This document shows, one piece after another, positions 20,946 through 30,279 of a DNA stretch of 64,000 nt (within the stretch, counting starts at the first letter, position 1; each line of letters starts with the position of its first letter). The position numbers and the translations under genes were made by a program. Under the pieces are notes generated by a model that was not told the DNA's origin, did not search any database, and saw nothing but the letters and a program-made list of their open reading frames with translations. The stretch lies in contig DAYVGO010000005.1 of NCBI GenBank assembly GCA_045399315.1, forward strand, positions 62,001 to 126,000, read 5' to 3'. The DNA is from Arsenophonus sp045399315. GTDB taxonomy: Bacteria > Pseudomonadota > Gammaproteobacteria > Enterobacterales > Enterobacteriaceae.

Positions 20946-20985
20946 ATGAACGTTTTTATCACTGTTTAGTGGCAAAAGCGTTCAT
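20946..20985. repeat. long imperfect hairpin between flhA and flgN
   Basis: ATGAACG / CGTTCAT outer stem continues into an inner stem TTTTTATCACT / AGTGGCAAAAG. It lies between convergent genes, so a terminator role is plausible, although a T-run is lacking. A second perfect 7-bp hairpin, GGCATTG / CAATGCC, follows at 21170-21187. Confidence 0.5.
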
Positions 20986-21231
20986 AACCGCCAGCAATAA
21001 CCTCGCTTGTTTTCCCTTCACCCACTATAAAAATTAAAGAAGCAATATAAATAGTTCTTTTATCAGCTCACCATGAGTTAACTGTTATTTGCGCAAGCGG
21101 AACAGGTTTATGGCTGTGACTATGAGGTTTAATGTAAACTTTATAGCTGAATAGGCAAATGGCGAATAAGGCATTGCTGGCAATGCCATATGATCAAATT
21201 TTTAACTAGTAATCGCTAGTGACTGCATTTT

Positions 21232-21648
21232 CTATTTGACTATGTTTACCATAAGTGTTGGACTATGACATTTTTTAAGGAAGGTCAATTGTTGTTGATT
21301 GATCTGCATATGTTGTTTAAGTAGCAGCCCATTTTGACTATTAATCTGATAAAGCTGTTTAATTAGCGCTTCAATTTTCTGCCAGATTGGCGCCAGCGCA
21401 TTATCTTGTTGATAGGGTAGTGGACAACCGCATTGGGCACTGCTAGTGATGCGTTGTTCTTCACTATGACTTAATACAGTTAACCAATACTGTTTTTTTT
21501 CTGTTACATCATTTAAACGCAGTAAATCAACTTTGCCTGCATTCAGTAGTTGATATTCGATATAGAGTAGCTCATTGAGCGTTTCCAGTTGGGAAAGTTG
21601 CTTAATGAGGATCTGCTGTAGTGTGTCTGGTGTGATCAATTTAATCAC
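21232..21648 (-). CDS. flgN: flagellar export chaperone FlgN
   Basis: Cytoplasmic chaperone for hook-filament junction proteins FlgK and FlgL. The 138-residue open frame starts at GTG 21648, which overlaps the flgM stop by the usual few bases. Predicted coiled-coil helices and the motifs LNDVTEKKQYWLTVLSH and INSQNGLLLKQHMQINQQQL match FlgN (E. coli counterpart LNQHNGWLLEGQIERNQQAL). The frame is intact, but its clients and the export apparatus are gone or broken, so it is probably an undamaged relic. Confidence 0.85.
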   Translation of the reverse strand: MIKLITPDTLQQILIKQLSQLETLNELLYIEYQLLNAGKVDLLRLNDVTEKKQYWLTVLSHSEEQRITSSAQCGCPLPYQQDNALAPIWQKIEALIKQLYQINSQNGLLLKQHMQINQQQLTFLKKCHSPTLMVNIVK

Positions 21649-21935
21649 GTATGCTAATATTTAATTTGATCAGCGCGTCAGCGATTTTTTCGGCATAAAC
21701 ATCAATTTGCCGTTTTCAATTTTCTGCTGTATTTGTTCAACTTTTTGCTCACGAATATCTTTAACATTCGATTGTAATAATTTTTCTGTTGAACCACTTA
21801 AGCGTAAGGTAAAGATGGGATTTTTTCATCATTACTGGTAACTGATTTTTTTACTTTTGCTGATTGTGGTTGTGGATCTTCATGATGTGAAAGTGCTGCT
21901 ATGCCACTGAGCGGGGTTGTTTTTTCAATGCCCAT
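21641..21935 (-). pseudogene. flgM: anti-sigma factor FlgM remnant
   Basis: FlgM inhibits the flagellar sigma factor FliA until the hook is complete. It starts MGIEKTTPLSGIAALSH (E. coli MSIDRTSPLKPVS). Frameshifts follow near 21815 and near 21690. The C-terminal sigma-binding part is readable as LQSNVKDIREQKVEQIQQKI and YAEKIADALIKLNISI. The stop overlaps the flgN start. Confidence 0.9.
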
Positions 21936-22032
21936 ATTACATCCTGTTATTTAATTGGGTTAAGGTGATAGCCATCATAAATGTTCACTATCATGTTCTA
22001 TAGATGATATAATGGTTTAGTGACCAAAAACT

Positions 22033-22255
22033 TTAATTTTGTAGCGTAATTTTTGCATTGCCATCTTTTTGCACAATTGTGCTAATGATTCTGCCTTATG
22101 GCATTCTGATCCTGACTGATGCATTTTCTACAGCATTATTAATCGCTTTTCCCTCATATATCACGTGAATTTAATTTTTTATATTAACAGATTGAGCCAA
22201 TATTCTTGCAGAAGAATGGAATGCGATTAATATCTATTGAATCACCGATCAAGTT
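22033..22255 (-). pseudogene. flgA: P-ring chaperone FlgA, C-terminal remnant
   Basis: FlgA is a periplasmic chaperone for P-ring assembly. Only the last roughly 65 codons remain: ILAQSVNIKN, then IHVIYEGKAINNAVENASVR, then GRIISTIVQKDGNAKITLQ, matching the FlgA end where GEAKAMNNAAV and RVRMASGQVV occur in E. coli. Two stops interrupt it and no N-terminus is visible. It occupies the expected place upstream of flgM. The flgBCDEFGHIJKL operon expected to its right is absent. Confidence 0.75.
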
Positions 22256-22432
22256 ACTATATATAATATAACTTTAAAAAGTATAACGATAATATCAAAA
22301 ATTAAAAGTTTCATGGCGTTGAAAAAAATAGTAATATTGAATAGATTTTGCTATTTTTCATAATTGAGAGTAATTTTGTTTAACCAGATTTTGTTGAGCT
22401 AAACAATTTCCTGCGATAAAAAAGGAACAAGC

Positions 22433-23203
22433 ATGATGAAAAAATTGACAGTAGTCAGCCTGGTTTTCTTGAGCGCAGTAGCACAGGCACAGTCTCATCT
22501 TGACCGAGTGATGAAAACGAAAACATTAACGGTTTGCGCAACGGGTGATTATAAGCCTTATACTCATTTACGTCAGGATGGCAGCTATGAAGGAATTGAC
22601 GTCACTATGATGGAAAATCTGGCCGCCAGTCTCGGGGCAAAAGTTAAATGGCAGAAAACCACTTGGCGAACATTAACAGAAGATTTTCGTAGCAAACAGT
22701 GTGATATTGCGGTTGGTGGTATTTCCGTCACCTTAAAGCGCCAACAGACAGCTTGGTTATCTACCCCGATTGCTGTTGACGGAAAAATTCCATTAGTGCG
22801 TTGTGATGATAAAGCTAAATATCAGACTATTGAGCAACTCAATAAGCCAACGGTACGTTTAGTCGCGTCATTCGGTGGTACTAATGAGGCTTTTGCGCAT
22901 CGCTATTTACCTAATGCACAATTGCAACTAACCCATGATAATCCGGCTATATTTCAGCAAATTGTTGATAAAAAATTTGATGTCATTGTTACTGATGCAT
23001 CAGAAGCCCTTTATCAACAAAAGCATTATCCGAAATTGTGCGCACTTAATCCGAAAAGACCATTGCAATATATCGAGAAAGCTTATTTGCTGCCACGTGA
23101 CGATATGATTTGGAAATTATATGTTGATCAATGGTTACATTTAAATAAAAAGACCGGTGTTTATTCGGATATTGTTGCTAAATGGATAACCATACCTAAA
23201 TAA
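22433..23203 (+). CDS. periplasmic PheC-like protein (cyclohexadienyl dehydratase or amino-acid binding protein)
   Basis: A 256-residue protein with a clear signal peptide (cleavage after SAVAQAQ) and a type-3 solute-binding fold. It matches Pseudomonas-type cyclohexadienyl dehydratase PheC along its length: TGDYKPYTHLRQDGSYEGID, FGGTNEAFAHRYLP, HDNPAIFQQIVDKKFDVIV and AYLLPRDD. Glu191 in VTDASEALYQQ aligns with the catalytic Glu of PheC. PheC turns prephenate or arogenate into phenylpyruvate or phenylalanine in the periplasm. The frame is intact and no transporter genes adjoin it, which favours enzyme over binding protein. It lies where the flg operon should be, so it replaced or outlived it. 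Confidence 0.82.
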   Translation: MMKKLTVVSLVFLSAVAQAQSHLDRVMKTKTLTVCATGDYKPYTHLRQDGSYEGIDVTMMENLAASLGAKVKWQKTTWRTLTEDFRSKQCDIAVGGISVTLKRQQTAWLSTPIAVDGKIPLVRCDDKAKYQTIEQLNKPTVRLVASFGGTNEAFAHRYLPNAQLQLTHDNPAIFQQIVDKKFDVIVTDASEALYQQKHYPKLCALNPKRPLQYIEKAYLLPRDDMIWKLYVDQWLHLNKKTGVYSDIVAKWITIPK

Positions 23204-23384
23204 GTCATAACCGATACTCGCCTATATTCATTTTTATTATTGGTGTATACTTGAATTAAATTTAGATAGTTATGACAAGTAATAAAACTGATTTGGTGAT
23301 AAGAAATAAATAATTAATGTAAAATGGAGAAAGGTATTATAAAAAGTATTATTTTCCAGATAATGTAAACAATATCATACTTAA

Positions 23385-24045
23385 TTAACTAAGAATATCA
23401 TTAAATATTTTTTCGGCATATTTTTGGTAATGATAATTGTTAAAAAGGGTAATGAATAAATACCAATTAACAAAGTCAGAGGGAAACCGACAAAAAATAG
23501 AAAGTTGGGGAGGGGGGTGGTATTCGATTTAAGATTCCCAGATTAATAATAAGGTTAAAATAGGCAACACTAGTAATAAGCCATAATAAAAAATAATTTC
23601 GGCTGATTGGGCTACTAATATAAAGCTTTTGCTAGTTATTGGTAGTGATTGGATCGGAATAAGTTGAAAACTATCTGCCAATAGTGACAACATCCAAAGA
23701 TGAATATCGAAAGATAGAAACAATAGCAGCAATAATAGATTAAAAAAACGTACTATTATTGGCATATTGGGACCCGTAGTCGGATCAACAAATAACGCGA
23801 AAGAGAGTCCCATTTGCATCGTTATTGCCATTAATAAACCGATTAAAATTTGTTGTATTAATAGCCAACAGCCAGCGGCGGAAAAGAGTTAGATATGCTA
23901 AGCTAATTTTAGCTCGCTTAGGAATTTGTTTTTCACCAGAAAAAGGTGTGATACTAAATAAAGCTAATACCCGAACAAAGGGCCAAAATAATTGGTTGAT
24001 ATAGGTATAAAAAAATCTGGTGTTAAAGTGATCATCATTAACCAA
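23385..24045 (-). pseudogene. fliR: flagellar export gate FliR remnant
   Basis: FliR is an inner-membrane export gate protein. The start at 24045 overlaps the fliQ end. FWPFVRVLALFSITPFSGEK and QMGLSFALFVDPTTGPNMP are readable in two frames, with a frameshift near 23830. A stop follows LLTLLLIWES at 23529, and C-terminal FliR-like sequence (PQLSIF and YAEKIFNDIL) continues in shifted frames to 23385. Confidence 0.92.
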
Positions 24046-24307
24046 TGATTTGTGATAGTTGAGTTATTAACTGACGGTTATAATCTATAAACAGTTCCAG
24101 CATCCATGGGTCGGCCAATACTGCAGTAATAAAGACTGCTATAATTTTAGGAATGAAAGAGAGAGTCATCTCATTAATTTGGGTCGCTGCCTGTAATAAA
24201 CTAACAATTAAACCACTAAGTAAGGCTGCTAATAACAATGATGCGGCTAATGCTAAAGTGACTTTCAGACCATCGATAGCGAGCCCTATTACTGTTTCCG
24301 GTGTCAT
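24038..24307 (-). CDS. fliQ: flagellar export gate protein FliQ, open frame
   Basis: Small two-helix inner-membrane protein of the export gate. It has 89 residues, exactly the E. coli length. SLLQAATQINEMTLSFIPKI and AVFITAVLADPWML are nearly identical to E. coli. It is undamaged, yet its partners FliR, FlhA and FlhB are broken, so no function is expected. Flagellar rather than type III secretion origin is shown by its place between fliP and fliR. Confidence 0.93.
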   Translation of the reverse strand: MTPETVIGLAIDGLKVTLALAASLLLAALLSGLIVSLLQAATQINEMTLSFIPKIIAVFITAVLADPWMLELFIDYNRQLITQLSQIIG

Positions 24308-24315
24308 TTTTGCTC

Positions 24316-24939
24316 CTAACTAACAAAGCCTTGCACTAATGAGCCTAAAATTAACTGCCAACCATCAACCAAAACAAACAATATTAATTTGAATGGCATA
24401 GCAACAGTTGCAGGTGGTACCATCATCATACCAAGCACCATTAATACGCTTGCTACCACCAGATCAATAATCAGGAAAGGAATAAATAGCATAAAACCGA
24501 TTTGAAAAGCGGTTTTTAGTTCGCTAGTAATAAATACTGGCACTAAAATGCGCAGCGGAACATCCGTTTGAGTTTGATAATCACTGTTATTGGCTAAGCG
24601 GGCAAAGAGTGCCAAATCCAGTTGACGGGTTTGTTGTAACATAAATTGCCGTAAAGGCTTGGCGCCTTCTGTTAAAGCCGCTTCAATTGTTATTTTTTTT
24701 TCACTAAATGGCAAATAAGCATTTTGATAAATTTTATCAAACACTGGTGACATGACGAAAAAAGTCATAAATAGCGCTAACCCTAATAAATTTTGATTAG
24801 GTGGTGTGGTAGGTGTTCCTAAAGCATTACGCAGTAATCCAAGGACGATGATGATGCGAGTGAAACTAGTCGTCATAAGCAGTAGTACAGGGATAAAACC
24901 GAGCGCGGTAATTAAAGATAATGGCAGTTTACACATCAC
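24316..24939 (-). CDS. fliP: flagellar export gate protein FliP, short N-terminus
   Basis: FliP forms the export pore with FliQ and FliR. The frame is open for 207 residues against 245 in E. coli. From LPLSLITALGFIPVLLLMTT onward it matches fully, including LLRNALGTPTTPPNQ, SELKTAFQIGFMLFIPF and LMVLGMMMVPPATVAMP. The cleavable signal peptide and about 20 following residues are missing; the N-terminus is only MMCK or, from the ATG at 24936, MCK. A deletion at the fliO-fliP border probably removed them. It is likely a functional null although open. Confidence 0.88.
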   Translation of the reverse strand: MMCKLPLSLITALGFIPVLLLMTTSFTRIIIVLGLLRNALGTPTTPPNQNLLGLALFMTFFVMSPVFDKIYQNAYLPFSEKKITIEAALTEGAKPLRQFMLQQTRQLDLALFARLANNSDYQTQTDVPLRILVPVFITSELKTAFQIGFMLFIPFLIIDLVVASVLMVLGMMMVPPATVAMPFKLILFVLVDGWQLILGSLVQGFVS

Positions 24940-25376
24940 TCTTTCTATTTTTTGTTAAGCATGTTTTCATTAACTGACCAAAAGAAGGTGGCACAGATAC
25001 TGGCTGAGCTTGATCATTCGGTTCTGTTTTGTCAGCCATTTTATGCAGTAAGGTAATATTTCTTCGGTGACGTCAAGCACCAGAGCCTTTTGATCAACTT
25101 CAATAATAGTAATTTTGGCTTCATTGCCCAGTGAATAATTATCCCTTACCTTAATTGGGTTGGCGCGGGTTGTTAGATAACGCTTAGGTAAAAAACGACG
25201 CACTAGTCATAAAGTAACTACTAGACAACCAATAATCAGTAGCAGCGTGCTACTCATTTCAGTTAAAATGCTACTACCTGAAAGTAGAGAGGGTACTGGC
25301 TGTAGTCCTCCCTTTTAATAATGGAGCAACGTTATCTGTCACCCCAGCAATGAGAAAAGAAGAATAGGTTGGCATA
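24929..25376 (-). pseudogene. fliO: flagellar protein FliO remnant
   Basis: FliO is a membrane scaffold for FliP assembly. It starts MPTYSSFLIAGVTDNVAPLL, three bases after fliN. The membrane helix is readable as STLLLIIGCLVVTL, with an in-frame stop, then VRRFLPKRYLTTRANP and KITIIEVDQKALVLDVTEE. A further frameshift precedes the C-terminus (LHKMADKTEP), which overlaps fliP. Confidence 0.87.
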
Positions 25377-25378
25377 AT

Positions 25379-25798
25379 CTATCGACTCAATCTGTGCATG
25401 CGTTCTGATGGGGTAATAATGTCGGTAATGTGGATACCATATTCGTCTGAGACCACCACCACTTCGCCTTGGGCGATCAAATAGCCATTGATTAAAGTGT
25501 CTAACGGTTCACCAGCTAAGCCATCCAGTGATCCAACCGAACCTTGCGTCAAGTTTAATAGCTTTTTGATGGTTATTCTGGTGCGACCTAACTCAACGGT
25601 CAGTTTAACTGGAATATCCATGATCATATTAATATCTGAAGATTGATTTTCAATATCTTGAATTTCCAAATTATCAAAGATCGCGGGTCCATTATCAGTT
25701 GATTTAGGTAGTTTAGATTGCTGAGCAATGGTTTCTGCCCAGATGTCTGCAGCAGAAGTTTTAACTTGTTTGTCAGTAAATTCTTTGGTGTCACTCAT
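25379..25798 (-). CDS. fliN: flagellar motor switch protein FliN, open frame
   Basis: FliN is part of the C-ring and binds CheY-P and FliH. It has 139 residues (E. coli 137). The SpoA domain is well preserved: DIPVKLTVELGRTRITIKKL, LAGEPLDTLINGYLIAQGEV and the end TDIITPSERMHRLSR. The ATG overlaps the end of fliM by the usual ATGA. It is intact, but with FliM, FliG and FliF broken it has no ring to join. Confidence 0.95.
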   Translation of the reverse strand: MSDTKEFTDKQVKTSAADIWAETIAQQSKLPKSTDNGPAIFDNLEIQDIENQSSDINMIMDIPVKLTVELGRTRITIKKLLNLTQGSVGSLDGLAGEPLDTLINGYLIAQGEVVVVSDEYGIHITDIITPSERMHRLSR

Positions 25799-26697
25799 GG
25801 TTTTTGTTCCTTTTCCAGAGTTTTTAAAATGGATTGAATAAGATGTTCGACAGGAAGGGCATACTGCCCATTTAATGTTCCATATTTACTGGTCAGTACG
25901 GGTACACCATCAACATGAACCAGTAGGCGTTCTGCTTTTTTGATAAGAATGACATCGCCTTTTTGCAGTTTAAGGATACTGGAGAGCCGCATTGGGTGCT
26001 CAATCAGGTTAGCGATTAATTCTAATTCAGAATATTTAACTTGGTTCACCAATCCTTCCATCCAGACGCCTTCATCTTGTTTAACATTTTCCACTGGCGG
26101 GTTGGTTAATCGTTCGCGTAACAGCTCGATCATAGCAAACGAGGCATAAATACTAAATTCACCAACCATGTTGCCAATTTCGACTAAAAACGGTGTGGTA
26201 ATGACAATATCGTTCGGGGAAAAAGTGATATTAGTAAATTTTACCTGAATTTCAGAACAAGCATTATTCTGCCTGGATTTGAAAACACTCTTCCAGGCAT
26301 CACTATAGGCATTAAGCGCCAATTTCATCATTTTATTATAATACGCTGTTCGGTATGAGTAAATTCACGACCGTCAACCGGGGTTGGAAAGCGGTCATCA
26401 CCGGTAGGTTGCGCGCAACTGCATGATAAAACTCAATTTTGATTGATCCTACGGTAATGTCAGGACTACGCCACAGAATATTAAATAATCTCATACGAAA
26501 TTGACGAGCAAACGCTCATTGATAATTTCAAGCGATTGCAGTCGTTCGCGTATAGCACGTTGTTGAGTATTCGGATTGTAAGGATGGATATCCATTTCAG
26601 CTGTAGATGTTTTCGCTGTATTGGTAGCTGTTTTATCAGTTGGCGCATCACTTAGCAAGGCATCAATCTCGGTTTGTGAAAGAAAGTTATCGCTCAT
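25795..26697 (-). pseudogene. fliM: flagellar motor switch protein FliM remnant
   Basis: FliM links FliG to FliN and binds CheY-P. It starts correctly (MSDNFLSQTEIDALLSD, the CheY-binding peptide) and is lost to a frameshift and stop at 26491. Readable pieces then give ITVGSIKIEFYHAVARNLPV followed at once by GDDRFPTPVDGREFTHTEQR. About 40 codons between NLPV and GDDRF are deleted. From 26331 the C-terminal half is open to the end (SKYGTLNGQYALPVEHLIQS). Confidence 0.94.
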
Positions 26698-26702
26698 ATG
26701 AT

Positions 26703-26963
26703 TTATAGTAAAATAAACGTTGTGAATAATACATCGGTAATAATTTGTTCAGACTCTTCTAATTTAAAAGTCGGTTTTAATACCTGCTTAATTTCAGACA
26801 TAAGGTGAACTTTACCGGTGTCGGTAGCTAACTCAGCCGCTTTTTGGCAGAATGATAATAGCAATAGTCGGCTACGTACTTCAGGCATAAAATTATGTAG
26901 ACATTTACGGGTCTCTTCACTGGTCAGGCGTAAGGTAATATCGAGATGCAAAACTCGATCACG
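26703..26963 (-). pseudogene. fliL: FliL C-terminal remnant, fused to fliI
   Basis: FliL is a stator-associated membrane protein. Only the C-terminal 85 codons remain: RVLHLDITLRLTSEETRKCL, FMPEVRSRLLLLSF and the end ITDVLFTTFILL. The N-terminal part including the membrane helix is gone, and the sequence runs directly into fliI. The stop lies just before the fliM start. Confidence 0.92.
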
Positions 26964-27843
26964 GTTGCCGGTGGTTCTCCAATCGCTAACACGATTTCAC
27001 GTTGTGTCATGGAATAACGGGTTAATAAGTCCATAATAAGTAACACGTTCAAACCGTGATCGTGAAAGTCTTCCTCAATCCGGGTGGAATAAGTGGTGCC
27101 TTGTAACCGCAATAGAGGAGAGACATTGGTGGGAGCAGTAATAACCACTGAGCGTTGTAAACCCGCTGAGCCAAGAATATTTTTGATAAAGTCTTTTACT
27201 TCCCGGCCCCGTTCACCAATCAGGCCAATCACGATCACGTCAGCTTGGGTATAGCGTACCATCATGCCTAATAAAATACTTTTTCCTACCCCAAAGCCAG
27301 TAAATAATCCCATCCGTTGGCTGTGACCCACCGTAAGTAAACTGTTAATGGCTTTTACACCCACATCAAGTGGGTGATTAATCGGTGCTCGTTGCGATGG
27401 ATTATGGGAGCAGTAAACAGCGAAGCAAAGCTATCTGTGGCCAGCAAAGGTTTGCCATCTAATGGTTCACCAAAATCATCCAAAACTCAACCAAGCAACA
27501 CAGGGCCAAGGGGAAATTATTGTCCCATATACTGTTGTTTTTCTGATAGCGATGGATGATAAATTTGAGCGCCTGGCATAATCCCCTCAAGATTCTGATA
27601 AGGCATTAATAACATTTTATGGTCATTAAATCCGACCACTTCGCAAGTAATTTTATCACTGAATGGTTGTTGTTGGCGTTTTATTAAACAATTTTTCCTT
27701 AACGGCATTTGCAGACCAGTGGCTTCTAACACTAAGCCTGTCACCCACGTTAATTTTCCATAATGACGTACTGGCGCCAATTGGCTAAGCTGTTTTTCCA
27801 GTAAGTCAATGTGGCCAAACCAGCGAGCAAGTCTTGCGGTCAT
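26964..27843 (-). pseudogene. fliI: flagellar export ATPase FliI remnant
   Basis: FliI is the ATPase of flagellar export. It starts MTARLARWFGHIDLLEKQL. A stop at 27517 and frameshifts near 27480 and 27370 break it. The P-loop is GFGVGKS, where the family has GSGVGKS. The Walker B region is NVLLIMDLLTRYSMTQREI. At IGEPPAT the gene ends and fliL begins, so the last roughly 190 codons, all of fliJ and fliK, and the fliL start were deleted. Confidence 0.94.
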
Positions 27844-28575
27844 AAGCATTTCTCCCGCATAATTAACTGACAAAGTTCCAGCCAGCTAGTCTCTAAATTG
27901 GCTTTTAATTCACTATCTTCAGCACAGATTTTACAACCATATTGCTGGAGCTCTGGAGCCAGGATCAGGTGCCAGCCATTTGCAGTTAAAGTATCGCCCA
28001 ATTGTGATTCGATGAGTGTGATATCGGCAGGATTAACATGTAATTGAGGACGGCCTGTCAATAGCGGATCTTGTTGTAAAAATGACTGAGTGGGCCAGTA
28101 AGTCATACCATCACAGATTACGGGCTGGCCCAGCACTTGTCGGGCGGCCTGTAGAGCAATCTGCATTAGGCGTGAGACAATGATTGCTGTCTAAGCCTTC
28201 TAATGAATGGCGAAACTCGGTTAATAGCGATTACCATTGTTGGGTGATCGCTGCCATTTCATTTTGGGCCTGAAGCGTACCAGCTTGATGGCCTTCGGTT
28301 AAACCTTATTGATAATCAGTCTGGTAACCTTGCTGTTGACCATCTGTCAAACCGGCTTGTTGCCCAACAGCATAACTTGCTTGATAGCCGGTTTCTTTAG
28401 CTTGGGCTTTTAGTTCATCTAGTTGATTGATTTGGGCTAAAACATCTTTTTCACTATCTTCGGCTAATGGACTTTGACTCTCTGCATGCTGACTATGGGT
28501 GGCCGGATTTAAAACTGGCCAAACAGTAATTTCGTCGGGTAGCCAGGGCTGCCATTGCGATAGATATTTTTTAGA
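27840..28575 (-). pseudogene. fliH: FliI regulator FliH remnant
   Basis: FliH binds and regulates FliI. The N-terminal part (YLSQWQPWLPDEITVWPV ... GQQAGLTDGQQQGYQTDYQ) shows the GxxxG-type repeat typical of FliH. A stop near 28306 and a frameshift near 28170 follow. The C-terminal domain is open (LMQIALQAARQVLGQPV begins with IALQAARQVLG). Its ATG has lost one base at the fliG border, fusing it to fliG (see findings). Confidence 0.9.
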
Positions 28576-29563
28576 ATAGGTATCTTCACCACCATTCACT
28601 ATAATTTCACCACTTTCTGCTAAACGACGGACAATAAACAAGATCGCTTTTTGTTCGGCTTCCACTTGTGACAGACGAACAGGACCACGTGAAGCGAGAT
28701 CATCACGCATGATTTCAGCAGCACGATGTGACATATTGTTGAGGAAATGATCACGTAAAGGTTTTTCACAACCTTTTAATGTAATAACTAGCGAATCGTT
28801 TTCCACTTCTTGTAACAGGCGTTACATCGAACAGTTGTCCATTTCGATGAGGTTTTCAAACAAGAACATTGCATCAATAATTTTTTGCGCTAATTCGTCG
28901 TCATATTCTTTAACGGCATTAATAACCACTTCTTCTTGTTGACTTTTCATTAAATTGATGATTTCGGCGGCAGTTCGCACACCACCCATTTTACTGTGCT
29001 TAATATTCTGACCATCGAGTAAATTATTAAGCACTTCAGTCAACTCGGCAAATCGGATGGTTGTACGCCGCCAAAGGTAGTGATCCGTAGCATGACATCA
29101 TTACGTAATTTTTCATCAAACAAGGCTAAAACGTCGGCGGCGTGTTCGCGCTTTAAGTACACTAAGATAGTAGCAATAATTTGCGGATGTTCATCACGGA
29201 TCATATCTGCTGCCATCTGTGGTTCCATAGAGTTCAGGGTATCAATACCAGTGGCGGTTTCTTGGTTTCAAAGATATCCTCCAACAAAGTATTAGCACGC
29301 TCTTTACCCAGCACTTTGACTAATACTAAGCGCAGATAATCATTGATATTAACGTTAATAGCCACATATTGAATGGCATTCTCTTCAAATTCAGCCAAAA
29401 CAAACATTCGTCAATTCATGATTAGAGATTTGACGTAAACTTGACATAGCAATACTTAATTTTACACTTCATGGTTATTCAAGTGCTTAAAGATTTCAGC
29501 CGCTTGATCTTCACCAACCGACATTAACATGACGGCACTTTTTTCTGTTCCACTAAGACTCAT
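28576..29563 (-). pseudogene. fliG: flagellar motor switch protein FliG remnant
   Basis: FliG is the torque-generating rotor protein. It starts MSLSGTEKSAVMLMSVGEDQ with ATG at 29563. Stops and frameshifts follow near 29467, 29270, 29040 and 28822. The middle and C-terminal domains are readable: DEHPQIIATILVYLKREHAA, SKMGGVRTAAEIINLM and RGPVRLSQVEAEQKAILFIV. The natural stop is lost. Confidence 0.94.
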
Positions 29564-30279
29564 AGTTCGTTACTCATCCAATCACGAACAACCATTGCCC
29601 CCACACGGGTATCTTTCTGTACCATTTCACGTAAGCGTTAGGTATGCATTTCTGCGCTAACGCGTTGACGTGTCTGTTCTTGGCGTAGTGCTTCGTCCTG
29701 CTCAATTCTTTGCCGGGCAGCACGATCGGCATCTTGTTTCGCTTTGAGATCAGCGGCTATTTTGGCGGCTTTCTCTGCTTCGCATTTTTTGCGTAATTGA
29801 GGTTTGATCACTAAACGCTACAATAGCCAGGTTAACAGTGATAACAGCAGATAACGACCGATTTCTAATATATTGGCGATAAAAATAGGCTGTTACCAAA
29901 ACTCAAGCGGTTTGAGTTCCGCATCTGGTGCTTCAAATGGTGCATTTACCATATATAAGTTATCACCACTCTGCTTGGAAAAGCCCATTGCTTCACGTGT
30001 TAATGTTTTAATTTGGATCAATTTTTCATCTGTCAGTGGTAAGCTATCATCGTTCTGTTTGTTATCGGTATCGTCATAATTAAAAATCACTGCTACGGAA
30101 AGGCGCTGTAGATCACCAATTTGATGTTGGGTATGGCGAATACGATGATCTATCTCATAATTAGTGGTTTCATCAATCCGATTAATGTGATTATTATTTA
30201 CTGGGCGAGGGTTATTTTTATTATTAGTTTTGTCAATCGGTGCTATTGGCAAAATTAAGAATGAGTACTGTGACCTCAT
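29560..30279 (-). pseudogene. fliF: MS-ring protein FliF, C-terminal half only
   Basis: FliF forms the MS ring. Only the C-terminal part remains: NYEIDHRIRHTQHQIGD, RLSVAVIFNYDD, LIQIKTLTREAMGFSKQSGD, the second membrane helix (ILEIGRYLLLSLLTWLL), and the FliG-binding tail VVRDWMSNEL. Stops occur at 29893 and near 29830 and 29640. About 350 N-terminal codons are missing. No fliE was found beyond it. Confidence 0.92.

Noticed and set aside
26924..27364. The 146-residue open frame ending in EFCISILPYA as a novel short ATPase
   Set aside because: It is internal FliI sequence followed by an out-of-frame read of FliL at the deletion junction.
28306..28806. FliG-FliH fusion as a functional fused protein
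   Set aside because: Both parents carry further stops upstream and downstream, and FliI, its partner, is dead.
23385..29563. Possible non-flagellar type III secretion system (fliPQR/N-like genes also occur there)
   Set aside because: Order fliF-G-H-I-L-M-N-O-P-Q-R and specific motifs (FliM CheY peptide, FliG domains) are flagellar, and needle or translocon genes are absent.
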